Shown here piece after piece: positions 59,541-64,000 of a DNA stretch of 64,000 bases. Where the stretch lies: positions 1 through 64,000 of the forward strand of contig NZ_JAFCKT010000005.1 in NCBI RefSeq assembly GCF_018129985.1. Reading direction: 5' to 3'. Position 1 is the first letter of the stretch, and each line of letters opens with the position of its first letter. This DNA is from Bradyrhizobium sp. SZCCT0148. GTDB taxonomy: Bacteria > Pseudomonadota > Alphaproteobacteria > Rhizobiales > Xanthobacteraceae. The notes under the pieces are model-generated. The model searched no databases and was not told the origin of the DNA. It saw nothing but the letters and a program-made list of their open reading frames with translations. The position numbers and the translations under genes were made by a program.

Positions 59541-60446
59541 ATGTCAAGCCTGCTCACGAACTCGTCCGCCATGACCGCGCTCCAGACCTTGCGGTCTGTC
59601 AGCTCGCAACTCTCCACCACGCAGAGCCGAATCTCGACCGGTCAGCGCGTGGCCACCGCCGCGGATAACGCTGCCTACTGGTCGATCGCCACCTCGATGC
59701 GCGCCGACAACGCCGCGCTCTCCGCCGTCTCCGACTCGCTCGGTCTGTCGGCGGCGACCGTCGACACCGAATACACCGCTCTGAACAAAGTCCTCGGCGA
59801 CAGCAACTCCGGCCTGACCAAGCTGCAGTCGCTGCTGGTCGAAGCCAAGACGGCCGGTATCGATCGCACCAAGATCCAGTCGGAAATCACCCAGATCCAG
59901 CAGGACATGAAGAACGTCGCCAACGCGGCGACCTTCAACGGCGTCAACTGGCTGAGCACCAACGCCTCCACGCCGGCGACCGTCAACCTGGTATCGTCGT
60001 TCTCGCGCGTCGGCTCCACGCCCACCACCAGCTCGATCACCGTGACAGTCGCGAACTACTCGCTCTACACCTCGAGCACGGGCGGTATCCTCGACACGGT
60101 GAGCGGCAGCGCCTCGGTCGACAGCCTCAACATCGGTGCATTGACCGACTCGACCGCCGACCAGACCATTCTCGATGGTTACATCGCGAAGGTCACCGCC
60201 GCGATCGGTACGGTGTCGTCGGGTGCCGCCAACCTCGGCGCCATCAAGAACCGTATCTCGAACAACTCGGAGTTCGTGAAGTCGCTGATGGACTCCGTGG
60301 ATCGCGGTATCGGCCAGCTCGTCGACGCCGACATGAACCAGGAATCCACCCGCCTGGCGGCCCTCCAGGTCCAGCAGCAGCTTGGCGTCCAGGCGCTCTC
60401 GATCGCCAACAACAACAGCCAGAGCATCCTGTCGCTGTTCCGCTAA
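59541..60446 (+). CDS. fliC: Flagellin (first of tandem pair)
   Basis: A 301-residue filament protein with the conserved N-terminal (SSLLTNSSAMTALQTLRSVS, ISTGQRVATAADNAAYWSIA) and C-terminal (LMDSVDRGIGQLVDADMNQE, LGVQALSIANNNSQSILSLF) D0/D1 helices and a short variable centre (about 145-215). The small size matches the lateral-flagellum flagellins of Bradyrhizobium rather than the larger subpolar ones. Codon use suggests high expression. Its neighbour at 60711 is a near copy. Confidence 0.95.
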   Translation: MSSLLTNSSAMTALQTLRSVSSQLSTTQSRISTGQRVATAADNAAYWSIATSMRADNAALSAVSDSLGLSAATVDTEYTALNKVLGDSNSGLTKLQSLLVEAKTAGIDRTKIQSEITQIQQDMKNVANAATFNGVNWLSTNASTPATVNLVSSFSRVGSTPTTSSITVTVANYSLYTSSTGGILDTVSGSASVDSLNIGALTDSTADQTILDGYIAKVTAAIGTVSSGAANLGAIKNRISNNSEFVKSLMDSVDRGIGQLVDADMNQESTRLAALQVQQQLGVQALSIANNNSQSILSLFR

Positions 60447-60466
60447 GCCCTTAGACGATCTCGGGA

Positions 60467-60500
60467 GGGCCGTGCTTCTCGCGAAGCGCGGCCCCTTCGT
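60467..60500 (+). terminator. Terminator-like hairpin after the first flagellin
   Basis: GGGCCGTGCTTC (60467-60478) pairs with GAAGCGCGGCCC (60483-60494), with one T-G wobble and a TCGC loop, followed by CTTCGTT. It lies 20 bases after the stop. Confidence 0.75.
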
Positions 60501-60630
60501 TCGCCTGACGCGCGCACCGTGGTTTCGGCCGCGCTGTTGCAACGGGATCACAGCGCCACAAGCCTCGCACAAGCTTCGCTGACTATCATCGCCGCTACGA
60601 CAGGTTGGGCCCACGCGCATTTCCGCAGCC

Positions 60631-60710
60631 CAAAGGCATGACGCCGCTCTGTCGTACCGGTGCAAGTCCGGTATGTCCCCATCAAATCTGCTTTCAAAGG
60701 GACATCAAAG
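60631..60710 (+). promoter_or_regulatory. Structured flagellin mRNA leader (copy 2)
   Basis: Same elements as copy 1: CAAAGGCATGACGCCGC, hairpin TACCGG (60655-60660)/CCGGTA (60668-60673) with loop TGCAAGT, ATGTCCC (60673-60679), and GGGACAT (60699-60705) over the ribosome-binding site. The bases between the conserved blocks differ from copy 1, so the blocks are selectively kept. Confidence 0.65.
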
Positions 60711-61622
60711 ATGGCTTCCAGCCTGCTTACCAACTCCGCTGCAATGACTGCGCTCCAGACGCTCCGGAACGTCAGCGCCAGCCTGCAGACGACCGAAAAC
60801 CGGATCTCCACCGGCCAGCGCGTCTCGACCGCTTCGGACAACTCGGCCTACTGGTCGATCGCCACCTCGATGCGCGCCGACAACGCCGCGCTCTCCGCCG
60901 TCTCCGACTCGCTCGGCCTGTCGGCCGCGACCGTCGACACCGAATACACCGCCCTGAACAAGGTCATCGGCGACCAGAACTCCGGCCTGACCAAGCTCCA
61001 GGCGCTGCTGGTCGAAGCCAAGACCGCCGGTATCGACCGCACCAAGATCCAGGCTGAAATCACCCAGATCCAGCAGGACATGAAGAACGTCGCCAGTGCG
61101 GCGACCTTCAACGGCGTCAACTGGCTGAGCACCAACGCCTCCACGCCGGCGACCGTCAACCTGGTATCGTCGTTCTCGCGCGTCGGCGGCACGCCGACGA
61201 TCAGCACCATCACCGTGACTGTCGCCAACTACTCGCTCTACACCGCGACCACGGGCGGCATCCTCGACACGGTGAGCGGCAGCGCCTCGGTCGACAGCCT
61301 CAACATCGGTGCGCTGACCGACTCGACCGCCGACCAGACCATTCTCGATGGTTACATCGCGAAGGTCACCGCCGCGATCAACACGGTCAGCCAGTCCGCT
61401 GCCAACCTCGGCGCCATCAAGAACCGCATCTCGAACAACACGGAGTTCGTGAAGTCGCTGATGGACTCGGTGGATCGCGGTATCGGCCAGCTCGTCGACG
61501 CCGACATGAACGCAGAATCGACCCGGCTCCAAGCGCTGCAGACCCAGCAGCAACTCGGCGTTCAGGCGCTTTCGATCGCCAACCAGAACAGCCAGAGCAT
61601 CCTGTCGCTGTTCCGCGGTTAA
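60711..61622 (+). CDS. fliC: Flagellin (second of tandem pair)
   Basis: A 303-residue flagellin, nearly identical to the first over long stretches (TSMRADNAALSAVSDSLGLS, DQTILDGYIAKVTAAI), differing mainly at the N-terminus and a few central positions. The ATG at 60711 follows GGGACATCAAAG; an earlier in-frame start at 60660 lies inside the leader hairpin and is rejected. Such pairs can build mixed or alternative filaments. Confidence 0.95.
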   Translation: MASSLLTNSAAMTALQTLRNVSASLQTTENRISTGQRVSTASDNSAYWSIATSMRADNAALSAVSDSLGLSAATVDTEYTALNKVIGDQNSGLTKLQALLVEAKTAGIDRTKIQAEITQIQQDMKNVASAATFNGVNWLSTNASTPATVNLVSSFSRVGGTPTISTITVTVANYSLYTATTGGILDTVSGSASVDSLNIGALTDSTADQTILDGYIAKVTAAINTVSQSAANLGAIKNRISNNTEFVKSLMDSVDRGIGQLVDADMNAESTRLQALQTQQQLGVQALSIANQNSQSILSLFRG

Positions 61623-61626
61623 GCGG

Positions 61627-61665
61627 CGCTTTCGAAAGCGGCCGTGCTCCCGCGAGGGAGCACGG
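61627..61665 (+). terminator. Palindrome and terminator-like hairpin after the second flagellin
   Basis: CGCTTTCGAAAGCG (61627-61640) is a perfect palindrome. CCGTGCTCCC (61642-61651) pairs with GGGAGCACGG (61656-61665) over a stable GCGA tetraloop. No T-run follows, so it may mainly protect the mRNA end. Confidence 0.65.
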
Positions 61666-61958
61666 TCCCCGCCGCGACCGGCGCACGTGACGGCATGACG
61701 TGCCCGCGATCGATCTCCGCGATGTTGAATTTTCTTACGACGGGTCGCGGCCGATGGTACGGCCAAGCACGCCAACGTGCGTTGCCGTCGACCCGATCGC
61801 GTCGTCGAAGCTTCCCTTGAGATGGGCCTCTTGCAAGACCAGCCTTCTTGTAAAATTGCAACGCCTCGCCAGCGAACTGACACATTCGCGTCCTCGCGCA
61901 ACCCTCAGACAAGGTTGGCAGCGGAGTGTCCCATAAGTTCGCATCGGTACGAGGTCAT
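61666..61958. other. Intergenic stretch before fliF
   Basis: About 290 bases without a supported gene. ACGAGGTC (61949-61956) serves as the fliF ribosome-binding region. No clear promoter or CtrA-like motif was seen. Confidence 0.45.
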
Positions 61959-63584
61959 ATGCTCAGTCGTGCGCAGATACAGCAACTGCTCAACAATCTG
62001 CTGGAGCTTGGGCCGCGACGCCTGATGGCCCTGGGCCTGATCGGCTTTGCCGTTCTCGTGACCGTCGTCGGTGGCGCATATTATCTGAGCCGGCCTGAAT
62101 TCGAGACGCTTTATACCGGCCTCACCCGCGAGGATGTGACGCGCATGGGCGCGGCGCTGCGCGAGCAGAACATCACCTTCGACGTCAATACGGCGGGCGA
62201 TGCGCTCTCGGTGCGCCCGAGCCAGACCATGCAGGCGCGGATGCTGCTCGCCGAGAAGGGGCTGCCGACCAGCGCCAATTCCGGCTACGAGCTGTTCGAC
62301 AAGATCGGCTCGCTCGGGCTGACCTCGTTCATGCAGGAAGTGACCAAGCTGCGAGCGCTGGAAGGCGAGATCGCGCGCACGGTTCAATTGATGAAGGGCG
62401 TCAAGGCGGCGCGCGTGCATATCGTGCTGCCGGTGCGCGGCTCGTTCCGCGCGACGCAGCAACCGCCGTCCGCCTCGGTCGTGCTGCGCACCGACGGCGC
62501 GATCGAGGCACGCACGGCGCAGTCGATCCGCCATCTCGTAGCCGCTGCCATTCCCGGCATGAACCGCGACAAGGTGACGGTGCTGGATGCTGACGGCTCG
62601 ATGCTGCTTGCTGAAGAGGACGAGGCGAGCGCCGCCCCGACCAAGATGGCGAGCCTGCAGAAGACCGTCGGTGGCATGGTGCAGGAAAACATCCGAAAGG
62701 CGCTGACGCCGTATCTCGGTCTCGACAATTTCGAGGTCAGCGTCGCGTCGCAGCTCTCCACCGACAAGAAACAGATCAACGAGACCGTGTACGATCCCGA
62801 GAGCCGGGCCGAGCGTTCGGTGCGGAACGTGCGCGAGAAAGAGTCGTCGCAGAACGCCGACCGTTCGACGCCGACCACGGTGCAGCAAAACCTTCCCGAT
62901 CAGCAGGTGAACGCCGGAGGTGGCAAGAACTCCAGCGAGGACAAGACCCGCCGCGAGGACGTCACCAATTTCGAGGTCTCGTCCAAAACCACGACGACGG
63001 TGAGCGACGGCTATTCGGTCAAGAAGCTCTTCATCGCCGTCCTGGTCAATCGTGCGCGGCTGGTCGCCGATCTCGGCGACAAGAGCAACCAGGCCATCGT
63101 CGACAGCAAGCTCGCCGAGATCAGCCAGCTGGCAGCGACGGCGGGCGGACTGGACAAGACGCGCGGCGACCAGATCCAGGTGACGGCCGTCGACTTCATC
63201 GAGGGCTCGCGCGAACTGGCGCCGGTGCCCCCGATCAGCTTCGTCGAGATGATCAACAAGCAGCTCGGAAGCGTCATCAACGCGGTGACGATCCTGGCCG
63301 TCGCCTCGATGCTGGTCTGGTTCGGATTGCGGCCCGCGGTCAACGGCATACTGACCCATCGCGCGCAGCAGGAACAGGCCGAGGCTGCGGAGGTCGCCGA
63401 ATTCGAAGCCGCAGCCGCCCTCGCGTCGGCGGACAGCGAGGAGGCGGAACTCAATCTCGTCGAAGACCTCGAAGGCAAGATGCAGCGAACGCCGCAGAAG
63501 CGACTGGAGCAGATCGTCCGGCTCGACCAGGCGCAGGCCGCCGCGATCCTTAAAGACTGGATGCGACGCGAGGAGGCGGCATGA
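61959..63584 (+). CDS. fliF: Flagellar MS-ring protein FliF
   Basis: A 541-residue inner-membrane ring protein. The first transmembrane helix (LMALGLIGFAVLVTVVGGAY) is followed by the YscJ/FliF ring-building domains (LYTGLTREDVTRMGAALREQ, ARVHIVLPVRGSFRATQQPP) and RBM3 (LDNFEVSVASQLSTDKKQIN). A second transmembrane helix (AVTILAVASMLVWFGLRPAV) and a cytoplasmic FliG-binding tail (PQKRLEQIVRLDQAQAAAIL) close it. The ATG at 61959 with GAGG ahead is preferred over 61926. It overlaps the next gene by 4 bases. Confidence 0.96.
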   Translation: MLSRAQIQQLLNNLLELGPRRLMALGLIGFAVLVTVVGGAYYLSRPEFETLYTGLTREDVTRMGAALREQNITFDVNTAGDALSVRPSQTMQARMLLAEKGLPTSANSGYELFDKIGSLGLTSFMQEVTKLRALEGEIARTVQLMKGVKAARVHIVLPVRGSFRATQQPPSASVVLRTDGAIEARTAQSIRHLVAAAIPGMNRDKVTVLDADGSMLLAEEDEASAAPTKMASLQKTVGGMVQENIRKALTPYLGLDNFEVSVASQLSTDKKQINETVYDPESRAERSVRNVREKESSQNADRSTPTTVQQNLPDQQVNAGGGKNSSEDKTRREDVTNFEVSSKTTTTVSDGYSVKKLFIAVLVNRARLVADLGDKSNQAIVDSKLAEISQLAATAGGLDKTRGDQIQVTAVDFIEGSRELAPVPPISFVEMINKQLGSVINAVTILAVASMLVWFGLRPAVNGILTHRAQQEQAEAAEVAEFEAAAALASADSEEAELNLVEDLEGKMQRTPQKRLEQIVRLDQAQAAAILKDWMRREEAA

Positions 63585-64000
63585 ACGCGGCAATCGGAAA
63601 ATTCCTGACGCAGTTCGACGCCAACGGCCGGGCCAAATCACCGCCGGCTCCGGCGTCCAGGATCCAGGACGTGCTGACAAGGCCGAAGGACATCGCGCGC
63701 GAGCCTCAGCTTCAGGTTCAGCCTGAGCCTCAGCCTCAGCCCCAGTCGCCGCCTCCGGCGTCGAAGGCGGAAGCTCCGCCGGCCAGTCTGCTGGAGGACT
63801 CCTACCGGCGCGGCTTGGCTGCCGGCGTTGCGGAAGGCGATGCCAAGCTTGCCGAGGAGCGCGTTCGCAGCGCGATCCGCCTCGGCGAGGAGCGCGCCAA
63901 ATGGTCCGACCAGCAGGCGGTCGCGATCGTCAGCGGCTTCGAGGCGGCGTGCCGCGAGATCGAGACCAACATCGCAAGCTCGGTCGCGCGGATCCTGCTG
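63581..64000 (+). CDS. FliH-like export protein, cut by the window edge
   Basis: At least 140 residues; the gene continues beyond the window. A Pro/Gln-rich linker (about 40-70, PQLQVQPEPQPQPQSPPP) is followed by a helical region (YRRGLAAGVAEGDAKLAEER, FEAACREIETNIASSVARIL) like the stalk of FliH/FliI-regulator proteins. Coupling to fliF and the presence of fliI in the cluster support FliH, but the diagnostic C-terminal domain is off the window. Confidence 0.55.
   Translation, partial: MNAAIGKFLTQFDANGRAKSPPAPASRIQDVLTRPKDIAREPQLQVQPEPQPQPQSPPPASKAEAPPASLLEDSYRRGLAAGVAEGDAKLAEERVRSAIRLGEERAKWSDQQAVAIVSGFEAACREIETNIASSVARILL

Overview
The window is a GC-rich chromosomal stretch of an alphaproteobacterium of the Rhizobiales, most likely Bradyrhizobium or a close relative. 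The evidence is the Porin_2-type outer-membrane porin, the BA14K and DUF2934 small proteins, MotE- and DUF1217-type flagellar accessory proteins, FixK/FNR-type TTGA-N6-TCAA boxes, and three dispersed palindromic elements of a kind I recall from Bradyrhizobium intergenic DNA. I saw no rRNA or tRNA gene, CRISPR array or insertion sequence.

Region 1 (about 0-17 kb) looks like a low-oxygen/stress island. Exact TTGA-N6-TCAA boxes lie upstream of a cytochrome b561, between a beta-glucosidase-glucokinase-PfkB operon and a divergent agarase-like glycoside hydrolase, upstream of a Spy-DUF302-PEP synthase operon, and upstream of a single-domain trypsin-like protease. A relaxed box precedes an Hsp20-CBS/BON-small membrane protein operon. 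The island also holds a cold-shock protein, a VIT/CCC1 transporter, a BA14K protein, several tiny proteins and a frameshifted CBS pseudogene.

Region 2 (17-24 kb) starts with DUF2934 and Cys-rich small proteins. It continues with a cluster I cannot match to a described system: a BTAD-type regulator, a protein made of a glycine-zipper segment plus six nearly identical 47-residue amphipathic repeats, a free-standing propeptide/inhibitor (I9-like) protein, and a subtilisin-family protease with a transthyretin-like domain and its own related propeptide.

Region 3 (24-41 kb) is transport and housekeeping: a Tat-type peptide-binding protein, a MetQ-like protein, a luciferase-like monooxygenase with two AhpD/CMD-like proteins, a complete branched-chain-type ABC transporter with fused LivHM, a HerA-like ATPase, an HTH-YkgJ fusion, a LysE exporter, a ketopantoate-reductase-like protein, an alpha/beta-hydrolase that has lost its nucleophile serine, and a MarR regulator. 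A porin gene follows, with a readable promoter, a terminator and a possible upstream sRNA, and then a Cys-rich MarR regulator.

Region 4 (45-64 kb) is one flagellar cluster. fliI-flgF-DUF1217 runs leftward. motA-fliM-(small)-fliN-fliG-flhB, flgBC-fliE-flgGAI-motE-flgH-fliL-fliP, two tandem flagellins of about 300 residues, fliF and a cut-off fliH-like gene run rightward. The short tandem flagellins resemble the lateral-flagellum system of Bradyrhizobium. Both flagellin mRNAs carry the same structured leader, in which ATGTCCC is complementary to the GGGACAT that contains the ribosome-binding site. CtrA-like TTAACCAT/TTAA-N7-TTAAC motifs lie before flgB and before the first flagellin. fliQ, fliR, flhA, flgE, flgK, flgL and motB are not in the window.
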